The notes under the pieces: generated by a model | Told to the model about the DNA's origin: nothing | Database searches by the model: none | The model's input: the letters and a program-made list of their open reading frames with translations, nothing else | Position numbers and translations under genes: made by a program | Part shown: positions 24,277-43,900 of the stretch, piece after piece | How the letters are laid out: each line of letters starts with the position of its first letter | Position numbering within the stretch: the stretch's first letter is position 1 | NCBI GenBank assembly: GCA_030549335.1 | Contig: JAUKPH010000028.1 | Location: 1,054,001-1,118,000, forward strand | Source: Pontederia crassipes | Lineage: Eukaryota; Streptophyta; Magnoliopsida; Commelinales; Pontederiaceae | DNA: 64,000 nucleotides | Reading direction: 5' to 3'

Positions 24277-25080
24277 GGATGCTCTTAATGTCACTCCTCA
24301 AATTCTTAATGTCGCTCCAAATTTATTATTTTACCCTTTATTTTATTTTACTTCATTTATTATTCTCTTTTTGAGTCTCCTCGATTTTCACTCAATCATG
24401 CTTATTAAATAATCTCATACTCATTAATTCTCTGCAATCTCTTTCTTCATGATATTGGTTTATACAATTAATTATTTTTTTTATCAATAGTATAATTTAG
24501 ATTATTGAACAAACATATTAATTTAATTAATATATAAATTACAACAATATTAAAATAAAGTGAAAATGAGAAGAGATAAATTATTTTTAGTGTAATCGTT
24601 TTTTTAAAATAATTAGTCCATTGTTTTTTTTATTTTTTGTTAAGAAGTGTGTTATATCCAATCTAATTCGTTGTCATGTCTTAAAAATATTTATTTAACT
24701 ACAAATAATTGATTGAACAAATTGTTTTAAAAAATATATTATTAATTTATTAATAAAAATAAAAAACAACGGACAATCCTCATAAATTTAATAATCTTAA
24801 GAAATAAATATATTTTTATTTTTTGTCTAATCTTATTGTAGTTTTCATATTAATTATATTAATATATTTGTTTAATAATTTAATTTATATCATTAATTAA
24901 ATAACTAATAGTATCAGGATAGAGAATAGAGAAAGAGTGTGTAATGATTAAAGAAGAAAAGTTGGGTAGAAGTTGAGGGGACAAAGAGAGAATTAATAGT
25001 AAAATTGTAAAATAAATGAAGGGTAGAATGGTGAGTTTGGAGTGGTAATAAGGATTGGAGGAGTGGCATTAAGGGCACCC
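24277..25080. mobile_element. Non-autonomous Mutator-like element with long TIRs
   Basis: An 804-bp element flanked by a perfect 9-bp direct repeat, tagtactta, at 24268-24276 and 25081-25089. The left end GGATGCTCTTAATGTCACTCC matches the reverse complement of the right end (GGGTGCCCTTAATGCCACTCC). Similarity between the arms continues inward with substitutions for roughly 280 bp, so most of the element is foldback. A 9-bp duplication plus long inverted repeats starting with G is the MULE signature. No transposase frame is present. Confidence 0.85.
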
Positions 25081-25089
25081 TAGTACTTA

Positions 25090-26200
25090 TTGTGTTGTAG
25101 TTAAATTATTATCATTAGTCTATCATATAGTTTGTAATATTTTTTATTTAATTCATCATTTATTTTTCTTTAGTAATTTGTAATAGATATTATATGTGTG
25201 TGTTACATTATTAAACACTTATTATTCTATAACACAGTTATCAATATTTGTATGCTACATAATGTGTTGAACTTAATTATAGTGATGTCCATAATCAATC
25301 ATGGTCAAAATTACGTAAAATGTATATGCATATTTCAATTATAAAGAAACTTATATATTAACATTTCTAAACATAATTCTAATATTTTTATTCATATTAA
25401 AAATAAAGTATTTTTATAAAAGCATTATAATTAAAAAATAATTGGCGAAGACAACATATTTTATTATAACAAGTATAAACTAATTTGTGAACCCGCTGAA
25501 AAGTCTGGCTCCGCCAGATTTATGCCAAATGGTGTGATTTGATGATTTAATATTTCAAAATGTCCTTATGAGAATTTTAGATGAGTATTTAATTATGTTT
25601 TGAATAACTATTCGTGAAAAAATTGAGTGAACTTAAGGATCCTCAAAATTATCTAGGTTGTATTGAAACTTTCAAATCGTGAACGACTGAATCGAAGGTT
25701 CAAAAATCTTAACTCTTCAATCGAGAGATATTTAAATATTTTTAGATGACCAAATTCTCATATCGGATGTTCAAAATCTCTCAGGCCAAATGGTGTCCAA
25801 AACTAATCCATTAGGCGGACATCCGAACTCTTTGAACCTGATGTTCAAACTCTTTTGACCATATGTCCAAAGGGTTGGACCGTATCGACTCTCGTGAATC
25901 CTAACAAGATCATATGGTGGGCTCCTTGGTTCGAATGTCCAAAAATTTTGAATCTCTTAATATTTTTTAACATTAAAGTACGGTTGATCGATCACCAAAT
26001 CCAGATGTCCAAAAGTTCCTAAAGGTCAAGAGTTAAATTCCGATCAAATAATGAACAAACGTTTGATCCACAGTTTGAATGTTTAAAAATCATTAGTATC
26101 AAATGACATAGTTGTTCCAGACAACTAATTAAAAGATCGAATCAATCCTTACTTTCGAATGTTCAAAACTTAGAAATAAAAGATGCATGTTTTATTTTAT
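25090..26200. repeat. Decayed repeat with hAT-like end and LTR-like phrases
   Basis: About 25503-25515 holds a copy of the hAT right end (ctggctccgcca), with no matching left end found. From about 25640 to 26170 the motif 'gatgtccaaa/gatgttcaaa' and its complement recur irregularly, as in decayed LTR sequence. Boundaries and family are unknown. Confidence 0.35.
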
Positions 26201-33421
<7,221 letters not shown>

Positions 33422-33486
33422 GCGCTAACCTTATCTTACATCTGATCGCGAACCTTGACAATAAGTTTGGTCTACCTCTTTTGGGT

Positions 33487-33494
33487 TATATAAA
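33487..33494 (+). promoter_or_regulatory. TATA box of the bHLH gene
   Basis: TATATAAA, 185 bp before the chosen ATG (33672) and just after the CT tract. Transcription would be expected to start about 30 bp downstream, near 33520, which makes the ATG at 33540 part of the leader. Confidence 0.7.
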
Positions 33495-33671
33495 GGGTGT
33501 CTTCTTTGTTAGCACCCTTGGATCCAAAAAACAATAACAGTGTCCTCTCCATCTCCCCATACTCGTTCCCTCCTGCACTCCCCTTTTTTCTTTTCGTTGT
33601 ACAAGACCCATACCACCTTCCACCACCACCACCACCACCCCCTCTATCTCTCTCCCCTCTTTTTCTTAATT

Positions 33672-34442
33672 ATGGACAACATTGGCAACAAGAACGCTAG
33701 CACTAGTAGCTGTTGGGATCCGCTAGACATGGCCATCGGGAACCAGGAGTTCCTATTCGATCAATCCCCCATGGAATTCTTGGTGCAGCATCCGCCCATG
33801 ATGGAGCCATTCCAAGCCCAACACATCCACTCCCCGAGCTTGAGCTTCCAAAGCAACCATATTGTCGGCGTCCAAAGCGATGAACATGGAGCCGACCAAG
33901 AGGAAGATGGGGAGGAAGGATCACTGGGCGCCATGAAGGAGATGATGTACAAGATCGCGGCCATGCAGCCGGTCGACATCGATCCGTCCACCATCAAGAA
34001 GCCCAAGCGCCGCAACGTGCGCATCAGCGACGACCCGCAGAGCGTCGCGGCGCGCCACCGCCGGGAGCGCATCAGCGAGAGGATAAGGATCCTGCAGCGG
34101 CTCGTGCCCGGGGGAACCAAGATGGACACGGCCTCCATGCTCGACGAGGCCATCCGGTACGTCAAGTTCCTCAAGAGGCAGGTGCAGGAGCTGCAGGCCA
34201 GTCCACCGCCTCCTTTGCCGCCACCCCCACCACAATTATCGCATGTCAACGCCGTTACGGCGATGCTCGGAGGGCGCACGGCGACAGAGATGACGTCGGC
34301 AGCGGCGGCCGCTCCCGGCTCGTCCTCCTCATCATCATCTGCGGCCATGGGAGCTGGAGGAGCTCATCTTGGATTAGGGTTTGGGTTTGACGAGCATGCA
34401 GGAGGCCACCACATAATGAACTTTGTTTCAAGAGGTAATTAG
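33672..34442 (+). CDS. HECATE-like bHLH transcription factor (group VIIIb)
   Basis: A single-exon gene for a 256-residue nuclear DNA-binding protein. The conserved stretch begins at about 86 ([19 protein letters not shown]), a signature of HEC1/2/3. It is followed by the bHLH at about 113-174 with [17 protein letters not shown] and [17 protein letters not shown]. Gln and Ala replace the His and Glu that most E-box binders use in the basic region, as in HEC and INDEHISCENT. HEC proteins control female reproductive tract development and shoot meristem timing together with partners such as SPATULA (known for Arabidopsis). The N-terminus is acidic around 70-84. The tail has Pro, Ser and Ala runs. 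The frame is open from an ATG at 33540, but those 44 residues are His/Phe-rich, lie in the leader and are not conserved, so ATG 33672 (MDNIGNK) is chosen. Which HEC orthologue cannot be told. Confidence 0.9.
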   Translation: MDNIGNKNASTSSCWDPLDMAIGNQEFLFDQSPMEFLVQHPPMMEPFQAQHIHSPSLSFQSNHIVGVQSDEHGADQEEDGEEGSLGAMKEMMYKIAAMQPVDIDPSTIKKPKRRNVRISDDPQSVAARHRRERISERIRILQRLVPGGTKMDTASMLDEAIRYVKFLKRQVQELQASPPPPLPPPPPQLSHVNAVTAMLGGRTATEMTSAAAAAPGSSSSSSSAAMGAGGAHLGLGFGFDEHAGGHHIMNFVSRGN

Positions 34443-34591
34443 GTATCAGCGATTGGACGCACGATTCACGAATTATATATTGTCGTCATAACTATAGGTT
34501 TAAGCTAATTTGCATATAATTTTATGTGATACTTATAATGGTCTCTATTGTAACTAAAATAACCTAAAAATGTGAACCTTGGAGGAATTAT

Positions 34592-34804
34592 AACCATTGA
34601 ATAGTAGCTATATGTATACACACATATATAAAGTAGTATATTTTTATTCATGACACATTGACACCTCCTTTTAAATCTTTTTTCCCTAAAAAATAAGTCA
34701 TCCAGTAGCATTAATCACACTGGATGACTTATTTTTTAGAAGAAAAAAAAGATTTGAAAGGAAGTGTCATAAATAACAATATATTATAGTTACTACTCAT
34801 GGTG
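34592..34804. mobile_element. Foldback MITE with a perfect 21-bp hairpin
   Basis: An inverted repeat centred at about 34712. The inner arms 34686-34706 and 34719-34739 are perfectly complementary over 21 bp around a 12-base loop. Pairing continues outward with mismatches through 'aaatctttttt' / 'aaaaaaaagattt' and 'tgacac' / 'gtgtca'. It reaches outer ends 'accattgaatagtagct' and 'tactactcatggt'. The element starts 150 bp after the stop codon of the bHLH gene and may lie in its 3' untranslated region. Target duplication and superfamily are unclear. Confidence 0.65.
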
Positions 34805-35987
34805 CATGTGACACAAGTTTGTTACAATTGGTTGAGAAGGTGGCCCTGGAATGATGATAACCAAGCAGAGCAGCAGCAGGTTTCCATTGGGCTCACGTAA
34901 GTGCATGATTGATGTGTGATCCTGTGATGAGCACATAATATATATATATATATATATACACTATATGATATAATTATTTTTATGTATTGCCCCGCTGCGT
35001 TATCTCCTGCTGCAACTGCTGAAGTCTAGGTTGGAAGTTTGTCCCTTCACCGGGAATGCAAGTCAATAATAATACCATATGGTTGACAATAGAAATAATG
35101 ATGAATTATTCCCTTTTTCTTTCGATTTGTATGCATATATACTATATTTTATGTGGAGAATAACTCTCTCTCTCTCTCTCTCTCTCTCAAGTTGAGAAAA
35201 AGTTCACATTAATCAGTGACCTGATAAAACACATGATATAAACATATATATATATATTATTGTTATTATTAGGCAAAGCATGGCTCATCTTTGAACTACC
35301 TTTGTGTCTATATGTGAATTTTTACGTTCTACGAGCCGCATGGGATGAACAGTGGATCGCAGGAGGTTGTGAGTGTTTTACGGTATGAATTGTAGACGGC
35401 CTTTACCTTTTTCGTTTGCTGTTGCTCGCGAAAGGCATCTGGATACATACATGGGTACTTGAAGCACGTAAAAACTAAAAAGTGCTGCGTCACCTAATGT
35501 ATATAAGTGCACTATGAACACAGTAACCTTATTCATGCCTTTGAGTCTGGAGTTACACAATTACCACTCTATCCTTCCATCAACCTTTCCCTATTTGCTA
35601 CATATAAATTCGCATTACTATTAAATTAAGAAAAATTGACAGTATAAATCAAGAAAACATGCTAAATATTATGCATGTATTTGTACATGGTCCGTCGGTT
35701 CGCACTACATGTAATTAAGGTTATATACTTTATTTTTCCGGTCCAAAGTTAATATAATAATACAAGATAAAGCTATTGGGCACCGTCCATGTGAATTGTG
35801 ATAGATACACGGCAGAATCAGAGCAGTGAGTGAGCAAAGGAGGGGTCGCGGTAGCCAATCATGCAACGAGTTAATGTTGGCATCCTTTGGATCTGATCTG
35901 ATTACTGTCATGTTGAAATGAAAGAAAGCTGATGAAGCCTTCAAGCGACGTACTGAAGTGAAGGATAAGGGCAAACCAAGGCAGGGC

Positions 35988-36048
<61 letters not shown>

Positions 36049-37453
36049 TCTGTCTGCAGGGTGGGTGGGGCAGAAATGTTGCAGGGAGTCACGTCCAATA
36101 GCAAACTTCATGGCCGGGACACACGCACCACCGACCTCTTTTCGTTTATCTTCCCACGTGCGTGCGTGCGTGGCCTCGTGAACCCAAAATTAAGGTTGAG
36201 GAGGCCCTTAATGGTGGTGGTGGTGGTGGTGTAGTAGCAGAGGACGCACCTGCCTCAACTTCCCAAAAAATTTGTAGGAAATCTAAAAGGGCTCCCGTAT
36301 CCTGGTTCAAATCTCCTCTCACTCTGATCCTTGTCATATGCGGTGCCTCCGCTAAACCGAACCCTCTTCTGTGCATGTGCGTCTTATTATTACTACTTTG
36401 TTTTCTACAAAAATATACTTGTACATTTTTTCCCCAAATACCGAAGTACATAATAAAAGTAAAACTATCGTTGCTGGAACTTTTTAATTTATTAGATTAT
36501 CATATCACTTACTAATGCTTTTTTTTCGATAAGTGATCACTTACTAATGTTAGCACGTTAGGCAATGCCACATCAATTTTAAATTAAGAAAAAAATCAAA
36601 CGGAAGAAAAAAATATATATAAGAATTCCTTTTTTTTTTTAAGAAGATTCATGCAAATCAATCAAATGATAATACATGCATAGAAAAACATTTGTATTTT
36701 AAAATACAAAGATAAGAAACAACAACACATCTAGAAGGATAATGCTATACGTGCCCTAGTGAACAAGCGAGGTTACAAGTTGCTGGTATTCTTATCTTAC
36801 ATAGACTTTCCCTTGTTCTTCCCTACCTCGTTTCTTTCTTTCTTTCTTTTTTTCTCGATATACCCGATGAGATAATTAATGAAATAACTTAGGTCTTCAG
36901 TTTGGTTCGGGTCAGAAGTGGCTAGCAGAAGAGATGCCAAGCTAGACACTTCACTTGTGATCTAATTGCCTTTTTTTTTTGTCTAGGAGTAGGACAACCT
37001 TTACATCGTGAAAATATTTTGATACTATGAGATGAGTGATTCAAGTAATAACAGCTTAAGACCTCATAAATTTATCCTTGATGCTCCCAATTAATTCAGA
37101 TTTAGATATGAATCGTCTGACGTAAAACACAGAGAGATCAAAATCCTAATCTATCCACCTACTAACCTAGAAACAAGTTCGTTCTTGAAGTCAATATTAA
37201 CGGCTCAATATATGCCAAGCATTTTAAGTTTTAAGACTTCACATTAAAGAAAGAAAAGCTTTCGGGGCATCACTTTATGTTTCTACACAAAAAAAGTAAC
37301 TAAAAGAAAGTTCTACAAAAACTCAAAGTCGAATTCTGTCTTGCTTATTGCATATGGTTATGATCCCACCTACACAAATGGTTTATCTCGAAATTGTTGA
37401 AATGACACTTAAAAAATATTTCTATGCCGAAATGAATTCAGATGATAGCGGTG
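34805..37453. other. Intergenic region between bHLH and TBL genes
   Basis: No gene accepted. It holds a short CT run at about 35165-35188, a 55-bp (GA)n tract, a (GGT)n run at about 36213-36229, and a more complex, G/C-richer stretch (36050-36370) with 'cccacgtgcgtgcgtgcg'. The last could be promoter-like or a leader of a non-coding transcript, but no coding sequence follows. Confidence 0.45.
35992..36046. repeat. (AG)n microsatellite, 55 bp
   Basis: Perfect AG dinucleotides. Open frames across it are artefacts. Confidence 0.95.
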
Positions 37454-37470
37454 TCCCATGGATTAGAAAC

Positions 37471-37488
37471 AACAACAACAAAGCCTTA
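37471..37488 (-). mobile_element. 18-bp RTE-type LINE micro-insertion
   Basis: The bases AACAACAACAAAGCCTTA are the reverse complement of the very 3' end of the RTE element found at 40618-43188 (TAAGGCTTTGTTGTTGTT). They are flanked by a perfect 17-bp direct repeat TCCCATGGATTAGAAAC (37454-37470 and 37489-37505). The first TCCCA of the right repeat also matches the next LINE bases (TGGGA), a 5-bp microhomology at the 5' junction. It is therefore an extremely 5'-truncated LINE insertion with its target duplication. Confidence 0.75.
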
Positions 37489-37911
37489 TCCCATGGATTA
37501 GAAACATTTCCATATAAGAGGAACAAAATTGTTGTAATCTCATTATGGAAGTGTTGTTGTTTTGCCTTGATACACCAAGTGCATCGTCACTATACATTTT
37601 GATGATCAGATTATACTTCCTGCTTCTATTTGTTGAGAAGACGGAAAAAAACTTATGTAAGAAAGAAAACAAAAGACCACTACATCCAAGGACTACTACA
37701 TCAATAGGCTCATTAGAAATCAAAGGAAAAGATCAAATCAGTTAAAAGAATGGATGAGAATAATGGTTACCCAGAAGAAGTTGCTTCAAAAAAGAGTTGC
37801 TTCATCCCAGAGGCAAGTTTCTCTTACATAGCCACCAGCCAGATGAAATCAACGAATGATGTCATATGAGACAGATCCATGAAAAGGAGGATATCATCAG
37901 CTGCAGAACTA

Positions 37912-40900
37912 TCATTCTAATCTCCTCCGGTCTGCACATAGTAGAATGAAAAAAAAAATAGTGCATTAAACTTTCAACTAAAAGTATACAATATTGAAAC
38001 ACCCAGTACACACACACACACATCATGAGATCGTTAGCATCACTCCATACATGTTGGCACCACTATGCTAACAAATCTTCACATGCTCAATGCTGCAAAA
38101 TATAGAGGAATATTTATAGATGAAATTCCATGATTTAAAAATGCATCTTATTTTTTATTGAACAAACTACTCCAGCAAAGAAATTCTTGGACAACACATA
38201 TTCTCCCTAGTAAACCACTACAAAGTTTGGTGACAGAACTAATGCTAACGAATTTTCTATTGACAGGAAAATTATAATTAAACAGTATTGCCATTTTTCC
38301 AAATAAAACTCACTGTTGGCCAGAAGATAGGAAAAAACTAGTTCATTCCATGCATCAGGTACTCCAGGAAGACACCAATGGCTGCAATCAATTATTGTGG
38401 AAGGGTGGCTCCAAGTGCCAATATGGGCATCACTCCTGAACGCTCCCATTGAAGTAACATTGAGGACAGTAACAGGGGCTGACATCTTTGTCACTACCTG
38501 AGATATGATGTCTGCAAACTCACTCCTGTCATTAGCTATGGCCTCAGATAAAGGTTGTTCTGTCACTTCACATATCTTTTGGTTTGAACCACTGAAGGAA
38601 GTTGCATTCAATTAGATTAAAGAATGCACCATTGTAAAATATTAAAAAAGTAAACTATGATCAAAAGAAAATTCATGAAAAATCAAAACATAAAGACAAT
38701 GAGAAGATGTTCCATTAAATTAATACATGAAGCTTAAAAGATGAAAATCTCTGAAAGAACTTACAAGATCCAGAATACCAAATCTGTTATTTATTGAATG
38801 AAACTTTCCGTATATCGATGAAGCATAATTCAGAGTGTGGAGACTGCTCTTTACGTATGCCGATGAAGCGACATAATTCAGAAATATGGAGAACTGCTCA
38901 AAGAAATTTGCAAACTAGAAACTGATTGGGACTTGAATTTCTTAAAGAGGTGAGGAGCTCAAATCTCCATTGGGACATGTAAACCCCATCTATTTTCAAC
39001 TTAATTATCTTTCCTTGAACTAAGCCTATGTGCCTCCCCCCATGTAATCGGAAAAACAAGGAAATAATATTAAATTTTGAGACAATCAAAATATAAGCTT
39101 TAGAATTCAGAAATTAAAGATTCCTTCCAGGATTTCTTTGCCGATGTTGTGGCATTCTATTCATTAAAAGAAATGTACTTTAGAATTCAGAAATTAAAGA
39201 TTCCTTCCAGGATTTCTTTGCCGACGTTGTGGCATTCTATTCATTAAAAGAAATGTATCCATCATTTTGAATTAGTCGATTAGAAAAGAAATAACTTTAT
39301 ATAATTCTGTAGCTACTAATTCAGAAACATGCTAGTCGACAAACCACATGGTAGAGATCCAAGAATGTTCTTGTGATTATTCCACACAGTATCAGCTTTT
39401 CTTAGGCATGTAAGTCTATGAGTGAAGATGACAGAACTGCACTACAGCTTTGTTGTGGTTTCCTTGACAGAATAAACATTGGAATGACATGGTCCTTTAT
39501 CAAATCTTAGTCAACAATGTAGAATGGGAACAAGAAGCACATCAAATTGATAATTTTTGCTACATCGGGCATATTTTCACAGCTCTACAATATTGTACCT
39601 TCTAAGAACCTAGAAGCTAATATTTGTTATTCAAAAGATACCCAACTGATATTTATCATCTAAGATGTTATCGTTCCTGCTTTTGAATTCATGGAGCTAA
39701 AGGAACTCTTTTAGGAAGAATCATAAAGAGTATTAAACTAATAACGGCAATGAAGCATATGTTTATTATTTCACAGCTTAGGTAACAATACGTACCTGAA
39801 TAGAAAGTACATATTGTGATATAATGCTCTATATAGAAGCCTAAGAATTTGGCAAATGGTTCGCTTGTAAAGAGAGATGCATAAAAGAACATTATAAGGT
39901 TCAATTGGCTTCCTTACACATGAAGCAGATAATAATTATAAAAATCGAAGCCAAAAGGAAGGCTGATCTACGTAGCTATGCATATAACAGAACACATTTC
40001 TGCAGCCAAAGTGTAAACATATGAATACCGAAAAGGAAAATTGGTGAAGCAACAAGAAACATGCATTAATATGAATAAAAGGCATTGTCAAGTAATAAGG
40101 ATATTTAGAATATAAGAAATGAATACCTCCAATGGGATGGCTCATAAGTCCGGAAGAAGACATGAGTTCTATTTGTATTAACCGTTGTCTCAACCCAAGA
40201 TGCCCAGGTATCTAAAGCAACCTTGAAGGCTGAATTTATGGTCATTCCAAGCTTTAACACTCCCCCAACTTGGAAATAGCAACCCCTGAAATATTGTGCA
40301 ACCAATTGTAACCTGAATATCAAATCCATAAATTGGAATCCTTGAACAGTTAACAATTCCGGTTTACCATCCTTTTCTCTAAAGTGCTCAAGAAAAAAAA
40401 AAGAAAATTAGCAACCCCTGAAATACAATTCATTAAACATTTGTCTGAATAGAATTTTCCAATCATAAGCATACATGTCTTTTGAGATTCCACATCATGA
40501 AAACAAACAATACAATGTTTTGAGTTTCCATGAGTCCAGTATTTTTTCTATAGAATCCACATCTAAAATGTTTTATAAGTATCTGGATGGTGATTTTGGA
40601 TGCATTATACATCAAAGGAGGGTTTGATATGACATCTCAAGGAGAAGTTTTGGGCAGATATGGAGGGTTTGATTGAAAGTATACCAACAACCGAGAAAGT
40701 TTATATTGGGGGAGACCTTAATGGACATGTTGGTAAAGAGACAGGACCACATACAAGGGTTCACGGTGGTTTTAGTTTTGGGGAGTTGAATGAGGAAGGA
40801 CAAACTATTATTGATTTTTCTTTAGCATACGACCTTAAGATTATCAACACTTGTTTTAGGAAGAGAGAGGAACATTTAATCACATACAAAAGTGGAACTC

Positions 40901-43900
40901 ATAGGTCTCAAATCGATTTTTTCTTGACAAGAAATACTGATAAAAGACGTTGTACTAATTGCAAAGTAATTCCTGGGCATGGGGTGACTACACAACATAG
41001 ATTGTTAGTTCTCGTATGCAAATGAAATGTATAAAACCAAAATCTCGAACAGTTTTTGATCGAAAGATCAAGTGGTGACAGTTAAAGGGGGAGAAGCGAG
41101 AGACTTTTAAAAGTAAGTTATTAGAGGAAAGTATGTGGGAGTTAGAAGGAGATGCTAGTATCATGTGGGAGAATGTGGCAAAAAAGATTGAAATGGTTGC
41201 TAAAGCCATTTTAGGAAAATCAAAAGGTTTTGGACCACGAGATAAGGAGACTTGGTGGTGGAATGAGGAGGTCCAAGAAAAAGTGCGTAATAAGAAGAAT
41301 TGTTTTAAGGCGATACACTTGGACAATAGTTCTGACAATTGGGAAAAGTATCATTTGACGAAAAGGGAGGCTAAGAAGGCAGTTAGTGATGCTCGTGCTA
41401 AAGCATATGAGGGGTTTTATAAGGAGTTAGGGACAAAGGCTGGTGAACAAAGGATTTACAAGATTGCAAGGAATAAAGAGAAGGAGTCGAGAGATTTGAA
41501 TCAAGTAAGATGCATAAAAAATGAAGTTGACAAGGTTTTAGTTACTGAAGGAGATATTAAGAACAGATGGGAAGAGTATTTTTATAAGCTATTTAATGAT
41601 GGATGTGAAGGTTCCCGTTGTGATTTGGAGGACTTGACAGTTAGCGAATGTGAGCTTAATAGGTCATTTTATCGTAGAATTAGAGTCTCGGAGGTTAGCG
41701 AAGCTCTTAAGAAAATGGAGAATGGTAAAGCCGTTGGACCGGATGGTATGCCGATTGAAGTTTGGAAATGTTTAGGAGAAAAAGGTGTGTTGTGGTTATG
41801 TAAACTATTTAATGAGATTTTTACGGTCGAAAAAGATGCCTGATGATTGGAGATTAAGTACATTAGTTCCTATTTACAAAAATAAAGGGGATATTCAGAA
41901 TTGTGCAAATTATAGAGGGATTAAACTTATGAGTCACACAATGAAATTATGGGAAAAAGTGATTGAACATAGATTGAGAATGGAGACTAGTATTTCTGAG
42001 AGACAATTTGGGTTCATGCCAGGAAGATCCACTACAGAGGCGATTTATTTACTAAGGGGGATGATGGAGAAGTATCGAAGTAGGAGAAGAGACTTACATA
42101 TGGCTTTCATTGACTTAGAGAAGGCGTATGATCGGGTACCAAGGGATGTACTTTGGAAAGCCTTGCAAAAGAAGAGGGTGAGTGTTGCCTACATTAAGGT
42201 AATACAAGATATGTACGATGGGGCATTGACTAGGGTTAGGACACCCGGACGTGAGACAAATGAATTTCCTATAGGAATTGGCCTACATCAAGGATCAGCT
42301 TTAAGCCCGTATCTATTTAACTTAGTTATCGATGGTATAACCGAGAGTATCACAGAGGAGGTACCTAAGTGCATGCTATTTGCGGATGATATAGTACTTT
42401 TAGCGGATTCAAGAGAAGAGATTAATACAAAATTGAAAATATGGAAAAATACGTTGGAGTCAAAAGGTTTTCGTTTAAGTAGGAATAAAACAGAATATAT
42501 GCATAGCAATTTCACAAATAAACAACTTAGAGACGATTTGAAAATTAGGCTAGGGGAGGATATAATTCCTCAAGTGACAAAGTTTAAATATTTAGGATCA
42601 ATTGTAAGACAAGATTGTGAGATTGATGACGATGTTAATCATAGAATTCAAGCTGGTTGGTGTAAGTGGAGGAAAGCCACTGGAGTTCTTTGTGATAGAA
42701 AAGTACCCAATAAAGTTAAAGGAAAATTCTATCGTACTGCTATAAGGCCAGCAGTGTTATATGGTAGTGAATGTTGGGCTATGAAGGGACAACATGAACG
42801 TAAAGTGGGGGTAGCTGAAATGAGGATGTTGAGATGGATGTGTGGTCATACAAGATTAGATAAGATTAAGAATGACCATATACGTGATCGAGTCGGAGTG
42901 GCTCCTATTAGTGAGAAAATGGTAGAGAATCGTTTGAGATGGTTTGGTCATGTTCAGAGAATACCATTAGATGCGCCAGTAAGAAGAGTAGATCAAATAA
43001 TCTGGAGTCCGATTAAAAAAGGAAGAGGGAGGTCAAGGCGGACACTTGGCGAACTAATAGAGCAAGATCTATTGGTGAATAATATACCAAAAGGTTTGGT
43101 TACTAATAGAGCGGAATGGCGTCGTATGATCCATGTAGCCGACCCCACCTAGTGGGATAAGGCTTTGTTGTTGTTGTTGTTGTTGTTGTATACATCAAAG
43201 ACTAGGTATTTTACTTGCGAGTCTGTTCATATTTCAGAAAATAAATATACTTGATTAATATATGGTATTAATTTCTTCTATAGTCGTGATCCTTGAATGT
43301 TGAAAAGGGTAAACTAAATATCAAACTGACTGATAGTGTCAGGCAGGTTAATTTTCTCAAATTGTTACATTGGAGAAGCAAATCTAGAAAAGGGATCTCA
43401 ATACATCCTAGTAGTAACTAAAAGGTCCTATTGTTGGACAGTCCCTCCTTAAGCCATTTTTATGCAGAAACTAATAGATGCACTAGCTTTAAGACAATTG
43501 TTAGTGAACTCAATGTAATTAGCTTTCGGAAACTAAATTCTTTACTTCGGGTCGAGACAAACTTTTATATCCGAGGACAAGTTTAAAAGCTTACTGATAC
43601 CTACTAGATCAAAGAGCATACCTTTACCATTTTGGGTTCAAAGTTAACCTGATATTAGTTTGTCAGCTTGTACACATCTAGAAGCTAATAAACTCATCTA
43701 ATTGTTTTAATCTAATGCTATAATGTTTATCTGTCAATCAACCCAGCATCATTATGAACATGCTATGAAACTATGATGCCAAGATATAAAGGTCACATAT
43801 CATAAAGCTTCAAATCATGCAGATAGAATATAACATGACAAACAGGAGTAAGAACATGTAAATGCAACATCAAATTTGTCAGTTATCTTACTTAAGTAGG

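Noticed and set aside
33540..33671. Upstream in-frame ATG of the bHLH gene
   Set aside because: The added 44 residues are low-complexity, lie close to the predicted transcription start, and HEC proteins do not have them.
36295..36330. tRNA-like B box (ggttcaaatct)
   Set aside because: No A box at the right spacing and no acceptor stem.
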